Positions 50,639 through 59,121 of a stretch of DNA of 64,000 bases are shown piece after piece. Origin of the DNA: Streptosporangium sp. NBC_01495 (lineage in GTDB: Bacteria > Actinomycetota > Actinomycetes > Streptosporangiales > Streptosporangiaceae); the NCBI RefSeq assembly GCF_036250735.1, contig NZ_CP109430.1, positions 8,370,001-8,434,000 of the forward strand, given 5' to 3'. The notes beneath the pieces were generated by a model. It searched no databases. It saw only the letters and a list, made by a program, of their open reading frames with translations, and was not told the origin of the DNA. A program made the position numbers and the translations under genes. How positions within the stretch are numbered: position 1 is the stretch's first letter; each line of letters begins with the position of its first letter.

Positions 50639-52708
50639 TCAGTGCCGGGTGGTGTCGGCCTCCGGGGCGGGCTCGACCGCGTCGGAGTGGGCCTCCGGGG
50701 TGAGGTCGACCGCGTCGGGGTGGGCCGCCGCGTCGAGATGGGCTCCCGGTACGAAGTGGGAGAGGATCTCGGGGTTGGCCATGGCGTCGAGGTTGGCGGC
50801 CTTCTCTGGGGCGACACCGAGGAGGATCTTGCGGATGGGGACCTCCAGCTTCTTGCCGCTGAGGGTGCGGGGGATGCCGGGGACCTCGATGATCTCGTTC
50901 GGCACGTGGCGCGGGGAGAGACCTTCCCGCAGCTCCCGGCGCAGGCGCGCGACCAGGTCGTCGTCCAGGGGCGTCGCCTCGGCCATGGTGACGTACAGCA
51001 GAAGGCGGCCCTCCTGCCCGAGCTGACCGGTGTCGATCACCAGGCTGTCGGTGATCTCCTCGAAGCGCTCCACCACGCGGTAGAACTCGCTGGTGCCCAT
51101 CCGGACGCCGCCCCGGTTCAGGGTCGAGTCGGAGCGGCCGTAGATGACGCAGCCGCCGTCGGGAAGGATCTTGATCCAGTCGCCGTGCCGCCAGACTCCG
51201 GGATACTCGGAGAAGTAGCTGTCGCGGTAGCGGGACCCGTCGGGGTCGTTCCAGAACATCACCGGCATCGACGGCATCGGCAGGGTCAGCACCAGCTCGC
51301 CCACCTCTCCGATCACCGGCGTGCCCGACGGGTCGAAGGACTCGACCCTCGCCCCCAGGCAGCGGCACGGGATCACCCCCGCCCGGACCGGGAGCAGCGG
51401 TACGGCACCCACGAAACCGGTGCACACGTCGGTGCCGCCGGAGAAGGAGCCGAGCTGGACCTCCGGCAGCGCGTCGTGCACCCAGGCGAACCCCTCGGGC
51501 GGCAGTGGCGAGCCGGTGGAGCCGAGCCCCCGCAGCCGGTCGAGACCGGACGGCCCGAGGCCGGCCTTCATGGACGCGATCACGTACGGAGCCCCCGTAC
51601 CGAAGTAGGTGACCCCCTCCTCGGCGGCGAGCCGCCAGAGCGCGCCGGTCTCCGGGTAGGTCGCCGCCCCGTCGTAGAGCACCACCGCCGAGCCGACCAG
51701 CAGGCCGCCGACGAGGTAGTTCCACATCATCCAGCCGGTGGTGGTGTACCAGAAGAAGACGTCGCCCTCGCCCAGGTCCTGGTGGAAGGAGAGCGCCTTG
51801 AGGTGCTCCAGCACCACGCCGCCGTGACCGTGCACGATCGGCTTGGGCAGCCCGGTGGTGCCCGAGGAGTAGACGATCCAGAGCGGGTGCCCGAACGGCA
51901 CCGGCTCGAAGTCGAGCGGCCCCGCGACGGCGCGCACCTCCGCCCAGCTCACCGTACGGACTCCGTCCCCGGTCACGGCCGTGTCCCGGGCCCGCGGCGC
52001 GCCGGGGGTGTCCGCGCCGAGCGCGTCCTGGGCCGGGACGCGCACCCGCGCCACCAGGGTCGGCAGCTTGGCGGCGATGTCCTGGACGACCGCGCTCCGG
52101 TCGAAGCGTTTGCCGTTGTAGTCGTAGCCGTCGACCGCGACGAGCACCTTCGGCTCGATCTGGGTGAAACGGTCGATCACGCTGGGCGCGCCGAAGTCGG
52201 GCGAGCAGGAGGACCAGATGGCGCCCAGGGAGGCGGTCGCCAGGAAGGCGATCAGCGCCTCGGGGACGTTCGGCATGTAGGCCGCGACCCGGTCGCCCCT
52301 CCCGACGCCCAGCGCGGCCAGCCCCGTCCGGACCCGCGCCACCTCCTCGGCCAGTTCCCCCAGGGTGAGCGCCCGGCGCCCGCCCGCCTCGTCGCGGGAG
52401 ACCACCGCGAGCCGCCCGGGGTCGGACGCGGCCCCGCGCAGCGCGTTGGCCGCGTAGTTCAGCGTCGAACCGGCGAACCACTCGGTGCCCGGCATCTCCC
52501 CCGACATGACGGGCCCGTCCCCGCGCTCCCCCACGACCCCGAAGTAGTCCCAGATCGACGTCCAGAACTCCTCGGGGGCGTCGACCGACCACCGCCACAG
52601 GGACTCGTAGTCACCGGCCCTGCCCAGCCACTCCGCGTAGCGGGTGACCTTGGCGTTCCTCACGATCTCCGGGGACGGCTCCCAGAGCGGCGCACCTTCC
52701 TCAACCAT
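50639..52708 (-). CDS. Acetoacetyl-CoA synthetase
   Basis: 689 residues. N-terminal segment MVEEGAPLWEPSPEIVRNAKVTRYAEWL is typical of acetoacetate-CoA ligases. Core motifs: WIVYSSGTTGLPKPIVHGHGG, GSTGSPLPPEGFAWVH, GTDVCTGF, YGRSDSTLNRGGVRMG and PRTLSGKKLEVPIRKILLG with the catalytic lysine. It uses ATP to activate acetoacetate, feeding polymer or ketone-body carbon into acyl-CoA metabolism. The last 35 residues (HLDAAAHPDAVDLTPEAHSDAVEP) are an unusual Ala/Asp/Pro repeat tail. ATG 52708 is chosen by alignment; the frame continues upstream. Confidence 0.92.
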   Translation of the reverse strand: MVEEGAPLWEPSPEIVRNAKVTRYAEWLGRAGDYESLWRWSVDAPEEFWTSIWDYFGVVGERGDGPVMSGEMPGTEWFAGSTLNYAANALRGAASDPGRLAVVSRDEAGGRRALTLGELAEEVARVRTGLAALGVGRGDRVAAYMPNVPEALIAFLATASLGAIWSSCSPDFGAPSVIDRFTQIEPKVLVAVDGYDYNGKRFDRSAVVQDIAAKLPTLVARVRVPAQDALGADTPGAPRARDTAVTGDGVRTVSWAEVRAVAGPLDFEPVPFGHPLWIVYSSGTTGLPKPIVHGHGGVVLEHLKALSFHQDLGEGDVFFWYTTTGWMMWNYLVGGLLVGSAVVLYDGAATYPETGALWRLAAEEGVTYFGTGAPYVIASMKAGLGPSGLDRLRGLGSTGSPLPPEGFAWVHDALPEVQLGSFSGGTDVCTGFVGAVPLLPVRAGVIPCRCLGARVESFDPSGTPVIGEVGELVLTLPMPSMPVMFWNDPDGSRYRDSYFSEYPGVWRHGDWIKILPDGGCVIYGRSDSTLNRGGVRMGTSEFYRVVERFEEITDSLVIDTGQLGQEGRLLLYVTMAEATPLDDDLVARLRRELREGLSPRHVPNEIIEVPGIPRTLSGKKLEVPIRKILLGVAPEKAANLDAMANPEILSHFVPGAHLDAAAHPDAVDLTPEAHSDAVEPAPEADTTRH

Positions 52709-52932
52709 GGCCCCATCCTCTCGGCGCCCCACCCGAATGTCATCCCCCGGGACCACACACCCTCGGGGCGCCCCGTGTGGGACGACCACGTACGACCCCC
52801 CGGCGGGAACGGGCGGCGGCCGGGCACGGACATGAATCCCGGCCGGACATGTGGAGCCGGCTCGCGGCGGGCCCGGCTCGACGCGGTCCGCCCCATCACG
52901 TACGACCGTCGCTCGTCACCGATGCGGGCCGG

Positions 52933-52975
52933 GGAGCCGGCGGTGCGGGTCTGGAGTCAGGAGCCGGCGGTGCGG
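52933..52975. repeat. 27-bp-spaced direct repeat
   Basis: GGAGCCGGCGGTGCGG occurs at 52933 and 52960, followed by two GGGAGTCAGCGGC-type units. It lies in the gap right of the HAD gene stop. Confidence 0.6.
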
Positions 52976-53004
52976 ATCAGGGAGTCAGCGGCGAGGGGCG
53001 GGAG

Positions 53005-53739
53005 TCAGCGGCCCGCCGGGGAGTGGCCGGCGCGCCGGGCCGGGGAGGTGAGGCCGGCGACGGCGGCGACGACCTCGGAGGGGTTGGAGAGGTCGGGCAG
53101 GACCACGTCGGCCCCCGCCTCGTGCAGTTCGGCCGGGAGGGAACGCCCCGAGGCGACCCCGATCATCGCGGCCCCGGCGATCCTCGCGGCCTGGACGTCC
53201 CTGGCCGAGTCGCCGATCAGCACGGTGTTGCGCCCGTCGAAGGTCGCCCCGTACCTCTGCTTGGCGCGGCCCTGCGCGACCTGCAGGAGGGTGGCCTTGG
53301 GATAGACCTCCTCACCGTAGCCGCCGATCTCGAAGTCGATGTGCTTGTCGAGACTGAACGCGGTCAGCTTGTGCACCGCGTTGCTCTTGATCGTGCCGGT
53401 GAGCACCGACTGGACCACGCCGTCGAGCCTCGCCACGGCCTTCAGCGCGTCGCGGGCGCCGGGCATCATCCGGCCGTCCTTGGCCAGGCTCCTGCGCCGG
53501 GCTCCGAAGGCCCCGGCCAGCGCGTCGAGGAACCTGGGGAGATGGTCGTCCCCGGCGACGATCCCGTTGATGGCGAGCATCTCGAAGACGATCTCCGAGT
53601 CGGGGCGCCCGTTGGCCTGGGTCAGTTTGACCAGGGGCCTTCCGGTGACACTCCGAAAGGCCTCCGCGTATGCCTCGCGGGTGACGATCGACACGTCGAC
53701 CAGCGTGAGGTCGATGTTCCAGAGGACGAGGCGATTGAT
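53005..53739 (-). CDS. HAD-family protein with altered motif I and no canonical start
   Basis: About 244 residues from the predicted start. HAD fold: motif I reads LVLWNIDLTLVDV, so the usual nucleophile Asp is Asn; motif II VQSVLTGTIKSNAV, motif III Lys in YPKATL, and motif IV NTVLIGDSARDVQAA are present. A GGGAGG site (53746-53751) stands six bases before ATC 53739, where the domain begins, and no ATG, GTG or TTG lies near. The only upstream in-frame start (53850) adds 37 residues unlike the family. An AUC start, or a mutated one, is therefore suggested. A phosphatase role is doubtful without the Asp. Confidence 0.7.
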   Translation of the reverse strand: MNRLVLWNIDLTLVDVSIVTREAYAEAFRSVTGRPLVKLTQANGRPDSEIVFEMLAINGIVAGDDHLPRFLDALAGAFGARRRSLAKDGRMMPGARDALKAVARLDGVVQSVLTGTIKSNAVHKLTAFSLDKHIDFEIGGYGEEVYPKATLLQVAQGRAKQRYGATFDGRNTVLIGDSARDVQAARIAGAAMIGVASGRSLPAELHEAGADVVLPDLSNPSEVVAAVAGLTSPARRAGHSPAGR

Positions 53740-53856
53740 CGGGGACCTCCCGGAATGGGGGTGGATGCCCAGGGTAAGGCCCTGGGCGCATGATGACCGC
53801 CTTCGATACCGAAAAGGAGCCGTTCGCCGGTTCTCGCGAGATCGCGTCACGGGCCG

Positions 53857-54489
53857 TCAGGCGTGGTCGAGCGCGTTCTCCAGGGTGTCGACGACCGGGA
53901 CGCCGAAGGCCATCAGGTCGGCCCGGCTGGTCATGCCGCCGGTGTAGAGGACCGCGCGTGCCCCGACGTGCTGGGCCGCGTGCGCGTCGTCCAGGCTGTC
54001 GCCGATGACGAGGACGTCGGCCGGGTCGACGCCGAGGGCGGCGAGGTGGGCCACCATCGATTCGGCCTTGTGCCCGCCGGAGGCGCTGCGCAGGCCGTCG
54101 ATCCGGGTGAAGTGGTGGTCGATGCCGAATTCCGCGATCTTGGGAACCAGTCGTTCGTGCGCCCACATGGACAGCAGCGACTGCTTGCCGCCCGCGCGCT
54201 CCCAGCTCCGCAGGGTGGAGAGGGCGTCGGCGGCCAGCCCGCACTCCAGCATCAGCCGGTGATAGCTCTCGTGGAAACCGAGGTCGAGCCGCTCCCACTC
54301 GCCGTCCTCAAGGGCACGGCCGAGCATGCGCTCGTAGGCGGCCCAGATCGGGCGTGTGTAGACCGCGCGGAAGCGGTCGGCATCGTAGGAACCCAGCCCG
54401 TACGGCTCGAACACCGCGTTCGTCGCACCGACGACGGCGTCGATGTCGTGGAACAGCGTGCCGTTCCAATCCCAAACAATGTGTCTCAT
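53857..54489 (-). CDS. HAD-superfamily phosphatase (Gph-like)
   Basis: 210 residues. Motif I IVWDWNGTLFHDIDAV has both Asp-equivalent positions (D-W-N; nucleophile D7), with a helical cap (about 15-90). Motif II is KQSLLSMWAHE, motif III Lys lies in GGHKAESM, and motif IV is VLVIGDSLDDAHAAQ. This is the phosphoglycolate-phosphatase-like subgroup with an unusual DWN. ATG 54489 has GGAGG close upstream. It is next to another HAD gene in the same orientation. Substrate unknown. Confidence 0.82.
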   Translation of the reverse strand: MRHIVWDWNGTLFHDIDAVVGATNAVFEPYGLGSYDADRFRAVYTRPIWAAYERMLGRALEDGEWERLDLGFHESYHRLMLECGLAADALSTLRSWERAGGKQSLLSMWAHERLVPKIAEFGIDHHFTRIDGLRSASGGHKAESMVAHLAALGVDPADVLVIGDSLDDAHAAQHVGARAVLYTGGMTSRADLMAFGVPVVDTLENALDHA

Positions 54490-54655
54490 ATGCCCTCCAG
54501 AATAGCGAAAATCCCCGCCGGATCGGCGCCGCGAACGGGAAGGCGGCCCGCTCGGAGACGCCCACGGCACGGGGATCCCACCCCCGGACCTCGGGTCTCC
54601 GGGGGCACGGGCGCCGGGCTCCTGGCTCCTGGCTCCTGGCGCGGAGGGAAGGAGG

Positions 54656-55162
54656 TCAGCCGACCAGGTCGGGGATCTCCTGGGTGGCGTACCACAGGAG
54701 CTCGTTGGCCTCGGCGCCGTCCACGGTGAAGCGGGCGTCGTCGTCACCGCGGTCGGCCGCGGGCAGCGCGGCGAGGGCGGCCTCGACGTCCTTCACCGCC
54801 GATACGTCGTCCACGTGGACCGCGGCGACCAACCCCAGCGGGACCGCCGCGGCGAGCCGCACCCGGGCGCGCTCACTCAGGTCGGCGCTCGCGCTCACGC
54901 CGCCCTCCGGTACGTCGACGGCGACGACCACCCGCCGCGCGGCGACCTCCACCCCGTCGGCGCGGTCGGCGGCCAGCATCCGCAGGGAACTCCTGGCCGC
55001 CTCGGTCAGGGCGACGTACTCCAACTCCTCGGTGTCACCCGAGGCGTACCACTCGACCAACGCGGGGGTCACCGCGTAGCCGGTCAACGGGGCCGGGCCG
55101 AGCTCCCCCACGGTGGCCACGCGGGCCAGCGCCGGGAGCGTACACGGCAGGTAGACGCGCAT
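54656..55162 (-). CDS. DUF6912-type actinobacterial protein
   Basis: 168 residues. Start MRVYLPCTLPALARV and the pattern ALTEAARSSLRMLAADRADGVEVAARRVVVAVDVPEG match a conserved actinobacterial family (DUF6912) of unknown function. Soluble, Ala/Val rich, no catalytic motif. It lies between HAD genes, all leftward, but gaps of 130-170 bp suggest separate promoters. Confidence 0.65.
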   Translation of the reverse strand: MRVYLPCTLPALARVATVGELGPAPLTGYAVTPALVEWYASGDTEELEYVALTEAARSSLRMLAADRADGVEVAARRVVVAVDVPEGGVSASADLSERARVRLAAAVPLGLVAAVHVDDVSAVKDVEAALAALPAADRGDDDARFTVDGAEANELLWYATQEIPDLVG

Positions 55163-55293
55163 CCATGCCTCGATCTATCTCTCCGACATCGGCGCCGGTT
55201 CGGCGCCGATTCACGCATCGAGTGTGCCAGTACCGGCGACCCCCGGTGATACCGCCCGCGCGGAGCGGCACGGTGAGAGTTGAACGGGACAGG

Positions 55294-55938
55294 TCAGCGG
55301 AGCGAGATCTGGAACAGGGTCTCCAGTTCGGCGATGGTCGGCTCGGGGGCGCGGTGGTGCACGCCGACGATGCCGAGCCGCCGGGCGGCCTCGATGTTGG
55401 CCTCGATGTCGTCGACGAACACGCACTCCTCCCCGGCCAGGCCGATCCTGCCGAGCGCGTGCTCGAAGATCCTCGGCTCGGGCTTGCGCATGCCGATCTC
55501 CCCCGAGATGACGACCTCGTCGAAGAAGTCCTCCCAGCCCTCGCGGGGATACTCGTTCGCCCAGGAGTTGGAGAGCAGGCAGGTGCGCAGACCCGCGGCG
55601 CGGGCCTCGCGGAGCATCTCGTACATCGGCTCGACCCGGTGGAGGCGGGAGAACATCCTGGTCAGCAGCCCCTCGGCGACCGGCGGTACGCCGTCCGTCG
55701 TGATCAGCCTGGCCGCCAGGTCGCGTTCGAAGTCCAGGCCGGAGATCTCTCCGCGCTCCAGGGCGTGGATGGTGTTCTCGCCGTTCTCCGTGTTCTCGTA
55801 CGCGTGAACGATGAGCTCACGCATCACCTGCCGGTAGTGGGCCTCGTCGAGCCTCTCGGCGACGATCCACTCGGCGATCGCCTCGGCGAGACCGACGGTG
55901 AGCACGCCACCCCAGTCGATCAGCACGCCCTTCAGCAT
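55294..55938 (-). CDS. HAD-IA hydrolase divergent from an acyl-CoA dehydrogenase
   Basis: 214 residues. Motif I LIDWGGVLTVG (DWGGV, as in epoxide-hydrolase N-terminal and ACAD10 HAD domains), motif II LRTCLLSNSWANEY, motif III RKPEPRIFEHAL, motif IV CVFVDDIEANIEAAR. All catalytic residues are present. ATG 55938 has AAGGAGGAG upstream. A perfect KstR-like palindrome lies 13 bp upstream, between it and the ACAD10/11-like gene at 56021. In mammals ACAD10 carries a HAD domain fused to the same dehydrogenase type, which supports a functional link. Confidence 0.88.
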   Translation of the reverse strand: MLKGVLIDWGGVLTVGLAEAIAEWIVAERLDEAHYRQVMRELIVHAYENTENGENTIHALERGEISGLDFERDLAARLITTDGVPPVAEGLLTRMFSRLHRVEPMYEMLREARAAGLRTCLLSNSWANEYPREGWEDFFDEVVISGEIGMRKPEPRIFEHALGRIGLAGEECVFVDDIEANIEAARRLGIVGVHHRAPEPTIAELETLFQISLR

Positions 55939-55951
55939 CTCTCCTCCTTGA

Positions 55952-55965
55952 TGGAACGGGTTCCA
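55952..55965. promoter_or_regulatory. KstR-like operator between HAD and ACAD genes
   Basis: TGGAACGGGTTCCA fits TnnAACnnGTTnnA and has fully symmetric arms (TGGAAC/GTTCCA). It sits in the 82-bp divergent gap and could control both genes. Confidence 0.65.
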
Positions 55966-56020
55966 GGTTAGGCGTGGACCGGTGGACGGCGGCAGAAGGG
56001 GTGGTGCCAAACTGGCCGCC

Positions 56021-57223
56021 ATGGACTTCGCGCTCAGCGACACGGCGCAGGAATACCTCGCCAATCTGACCGATTTCATGACTACCCATGTCTATCCGGC
56101 GGAGCCGGTCTACCACGCTTGGCGGCAGACCAGAGGGCACGACAGTCACGAGCTGCCCCCGGTGGTGGAGGAGCTCAAGGCCGAGGCGCGCTCGCGCGGT
56201 CTCTGGAACCTGTTCCTTCCCGCGGAGTCGGGCATGTCGGTGCTCGACTACGCCGGCCTGGCCGAGGTCACCGGCCGCTCCATCGACCTCGCCCCCGAGG
56301 CGCTGAACTGCGCGGCCCCCGACACCGGGAACATGGAGGTCCTGCACATGTTCGGCTCGCCCGAGCAGCGGGACCGGTGGCTCAAGCCCCTGCTCTCCGG
56401 CGAGATCCGTTCGGCGTTCGCGATGACCGAGCCCGCGGTGGCCTCCAGCGACGCCACCAACATCGCCACCTCCATCAGGCTCGACGGCTCCGAGTACGTC
56501 GTCAACGGCCGCAAGTGGTTCATCACCGGGGTGGCCGACCCGCGCTGCGAGATCCTGATCGTGATGGGCAAGACCGATCCCGACGGCCCGCCGCACCGCC
56601 AGCAGTCGATGATCCTGGTCCCGATGGACACACCGGGCATCGAGGTCATACGTCACCTGCCGCTCTTCGGTTACCAGGAGCAGCACGGCCACTCCGAGAT
56701 CGTCTTCACCGACGTCCGGGTGCCCGCCTCGAACCTCATCGCGGCGGAGGGGGACGGCTTCCGCATCGCCCAGGCCCGTCTCGGCCCCGGCCGCATCCAC
56801 CACTGCATGCGCGCCGTCGGCATGGCCGAACGCGCCCTGGAGCTGATGTGCGCCCGCGCCGCCAACCGGGTGGCCTTCGGCCAGACGCTGGCGCAGCAGG
56901 GTGTGGTGCAGCAGCAGATCGCCGAGTCGCGGCTCGCCATCGAACAGGCCAGGCTGCTCACCCTGAAGGCCGCCTGGATGATTGACACGGTCGGCGTGAA
57001 GGCGGCCGCCTCGGAGATCTCCGCAATCAAGGTCGTCGCTCCGAGGATGGCGTGCGAGGTCATCGACCGCGCCATCCAGGTCCACGGTGGCATGGGGCTG
57101 TCCGACGACGTCCCGCTCGCGGCGATGTACGCGCAGGCCCGCGCGATGCGCATCTTCGACGGTCCGGACGAGGTTCACATCCGCACCGTGGCCCGCCGCG
57201 AGCTCAAGCCGTATCTCTCCTAA
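56021..57223 (+). CDS. ACAD10/11-like acyl-CoA dehydrogenase
   Basis: 400 residues. The sequence follows the ACAD10/ACAD11/LvaC subgroup: NCAAPDTGNMEVLHMFGS, FAMTEPAVASSDATNI, NGRKWFITGVADPRCEI, RLGPGRIHHCMRAVGMAERALELM, and the end AMRIFDGPDEVHIRTVAR. In this subgroup the substrate is a 4-hydroxyacyl-CoA made reactive by a partner kinase (LvaAB, or the kinase domain of ACAD10/11), and the dehydrogenase fold removes the phosphate. No kinase is in the window. ATG 56021 aligns with the domain. It is divergent from a HAD gene with a shared operator. Confidence 0.85.
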   Translation: MDFALSDTAQEYLANLTDFMTTHVYPAEPVYHAWRQTRGHDSHELPPVVEELKAEARSRGLWNLFLPAESGMSVLDYAGLAEVTGRSIDLAPEALNCAAPDTGNMEVLHMFGSPEQRDRWLKPLLSGEIRSAFAMTEPAVASSDATNIATSIRLDGSEYVVNGRKWFITGVADPRCEILIVMGKTDPDGPPHRQQSMILVPMDTPGIEVIRHLPLFGYQEQHGHSEIVFTDVRVPASNLIAAEGDGFRIAQARLGPGRIHHCMRAVGMAERALELMCARAANRVAFGQTLAQQGVVQQQIAESRLAIEQARLLTLKAAWMIDTVGVKAAASEISAIKVVAPRMACEVIDRAIQVHGGMGLSDDVPLAAMYAQARAMRIFDGPDEVHIRTVARRELKPYLS

Positions 57224-57429
57224 ACCATCACCAAACGGACAGCGAGCGGTCCGAGCGGCCGGAGATTCATCCCCTAACATCCGATTCAACGGCCGTTACG
57301 CGTTTCGCGGCCCCAATACGAGGAAGATTACGAGAATGGCACTCGGGCCATATAACCGCACGTAGAAGGCATGATCGACCTCCTGCGGGCTCCATTTGCA
57401 CCTTCCCTCGGTTCCCATGAGGAGGGATC

Positions 57430-59043
57430 ATGGCAGTAGCTCAGACGAGCCGGTCACGCGCCCGTACGGCGCAGAGACCGACCACACCCGCAACGTCCAC
57501 CACGCATGCCCAGGCAAGCAGGAAACAGGACGGCGCCTCGCTAACGCTCAATCTTCCGATGCTGACAGTGCAGCTGCGGCCTCCGCATGTTCACTTGCCG
57601 CGCGTCAGCAGGCAGGAGGCGGGCCAGGCCGTCGACACGGCCAGGTCGTTCCTCCCGCCGACGGAGCGCATCGTCTACTACGGAGGACTCGGCGCGCTCG
57701 CGGTGGCTGGATTGCTCGAATGGCCGGTAGCGGCGGCCATCGGGGTCGGGACGCTGATCGCGCAGCGTGCGCGCGGGAAGAACCGGTCGTCGAGTCCGGT
57801 CTCCAGGCCCGCGAGCTCCGCGGCCAGGCCCTCGGCGTCCGAAGGCGCCGCGTCTCGAACGACCGGTTCGACATCCAGGTCCCGCGCGGGAAGCGCCACG
57901 TCCCGGACCAAACCCGCGTCCCGCACGGCCGCGTCCGCGTCACGCACCGCGTCCAAGGCCGCGGGCACCGTGTCCCGGGCGGCGGGTACCGCAGCGTCAC
58001 GCACCGCGAGTGCCGCGACCCGGGCAGCCGGTGCCGCGACCCGCACGGCCGGCACCGCCGCGTCCCGGGCCACCGGCGCCGTCTCACGCGCGGCGGGCAC
58101 CGCCTCCCGGGCAGCCGGAACGGTATCCCGGGCCACCAGCCCCACCACGCGGACCAGAAGCACCACGACCCGCAAGAAGAGCCCCACCACACGGACCCGC
58201 GCGACGGGCACGACTAAAACGGCGTCCCGGGCCACCAGCCCCACCGCACGGACCCGCAGCACCACGTCACGAGCGGCGGGTGCCGCGACCCGGGCAGCCG
58301 GTGCCGCGACCCGCACGGCGGGCACCGCCGCGTCCCGGGCCACCGGCGCCGTCTCACGCGCGGCGGGCACCGCCTCCCGGGCAGCCGGAACGGCATCCCG
58401 GGCCACCAGCCCCACCGCACGGACCAGAAGCACCACGACCCGCAGCACCGCGACCCGCAAGAAGAGCCCCACCACACGAACCCGCGCGACGGGCACGACT
58501 AAAACGGCGTCCCGGGCCACCAGCCCCACCGCACGGGCCAGAAGCACCGCGACCCGCACGGGAAGCGCCGCCACACGGACCCGCAGCACCGCGTCACGAG
58601 CGGCGGGTACCGCGACCCGCGCGGCCGGCACCGCCGCGTCCCGGGCCACCGGCGCCGTCTCACGCGCGGCGGGCACCGCCTCCCGGGCAGCCGGAACGGC
58701 ATCCCGGGCCACCAGCCCAACCGCACGGACCCGCAGCACCACGTCACGGACGGCTTCGTCCACCTCACGAACCGCGAGCACCGGTTCCCGGGCCACGACA
58801 GCGGCACGGACCACGAGACCCGCGCCGCGGACCACGAAGCCCGCGGCAAGGGCGACGAAGCCCGCGTCACGGACCACCAAACCGGCGTCCCGGGCCACGA
58901 CGTCCACGTCGCGACGGGCCGCGACGCCCACCTCACGAGCGCGAGCCTCGGCGTCCACTTCTCGCACCGCGAGCTCCGCCTCCCGGGCGACGACGTCCGC
59001 CTCCCGTTCGAGGGGTTCGGTCCGCGGGAGATCGTCCAAGTAA
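57430..59043 (+). CDS. Membrane-anchored polycationic repeat protein
   Basis: 537 residues, no family recognised. Residues 1-80 are Ser/Thr/Ala/Arg rich with a short ordered part (LTLNLPMLTVQLRPPHVHLPRVSRQEAGQAVDTARSFLPPTE). About 81-111 is a membrane segment (IVYYGGLGALAVAGLLEWPVAAAIGVGTLI). Residues 112-537 are a long tail of Ala, Ser, Thr and Arg/Lys with almost no acidic residues, histone-H1-like, built of roughly 90-residue repeats (RAAGTASRAAG, SPTTRTR, TRKKSPTTRTR). GAGGAGGG precedes ATG 57430. It is followed by a strong terminator and the P-type ATPase, whose N-terminus has an acidic patch that could bind the tail. Confidence 0.8.
   Translation: MAVAQTSRSRARTAQRPTTPATSTTHAQASRKQDGASLTLNLPMLTVQLRPPHVHLPRVSRQEAGQAVDTARSFLPPTERIVYYGGLGALAVAGLLEWPVAAAIGVGTLIAQRARGKNRSSSPVSRPASSAARPSASEGAASRTTGSTSRSRAGSATSRTKPASRTAASASRTASKAAGTVSRAAGTAASRTASAATRAAGAATRTAGTAASRATGAVSRAAGTASRAAGTVSRATSPTTRTRSTTTRKKSPTTRTRATGTTKTASRATSPTARTRSTTSRAAGAATRAAGAATRTAGTAASRATGAVSRAAGTASRAAGTASRATSPTARTRSTTTRSTATRKKSPTTRTRATGTTKTASRATSPTARARSTATRTGSAATRTRSTASRAAGTATRAAGTAASRATGAVSRAAGTASRAAGTASRATSPTARTRSTTSRTASSTSRTASTGSRATTAARTTRPAPRTTKPAARATKPASRTTKPASRATTSTSRRAATPTSRARASASTSRTASSASRATTSASRSRGSVRGRSSK
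58011..58720 (+). repeat. Three long imperfect repeats in the polycationic gene
   Basis: Copies begin near 58011, 58281 and 58600, spaced 270 and about 310 bp. They share a block around GCGTCCCGGGCCACCGGCGC and a downstream block with ACCAGCCCCACC. All three frames and the opposite strand are open through this GC-rich region, an effect of the codon pattern. Confidence 0.8.
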
Positions 59044-59053
59044 TCGCAGCGAT

Positions 59054-59096
59054 GGGGCCGATCAGGCCACGCGTAATCAACGGCCTGATCGGCCCC
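59054..59096 (+). terminator. Very strong terminator between the repeat gene and the P-type ATPase
   Basis: GGGGCCGATCAGGCC and GGCCTGATCGGCCCC form a 15-bp perfect stem with a 13-base loop, followed by GTCATTTT. It starts 10 bp after the repeat-gene stop and ends 25 bp before the ATPase ATG, leaving little room for a promoter. ATPase expression must depend on read-through, attenuation or a promoter inside the hairpin region. Confidence 0.85.
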
Positions 59097-59121
59097 GTCA
59101 TTTTGCCTGCTGGAGATCTGA

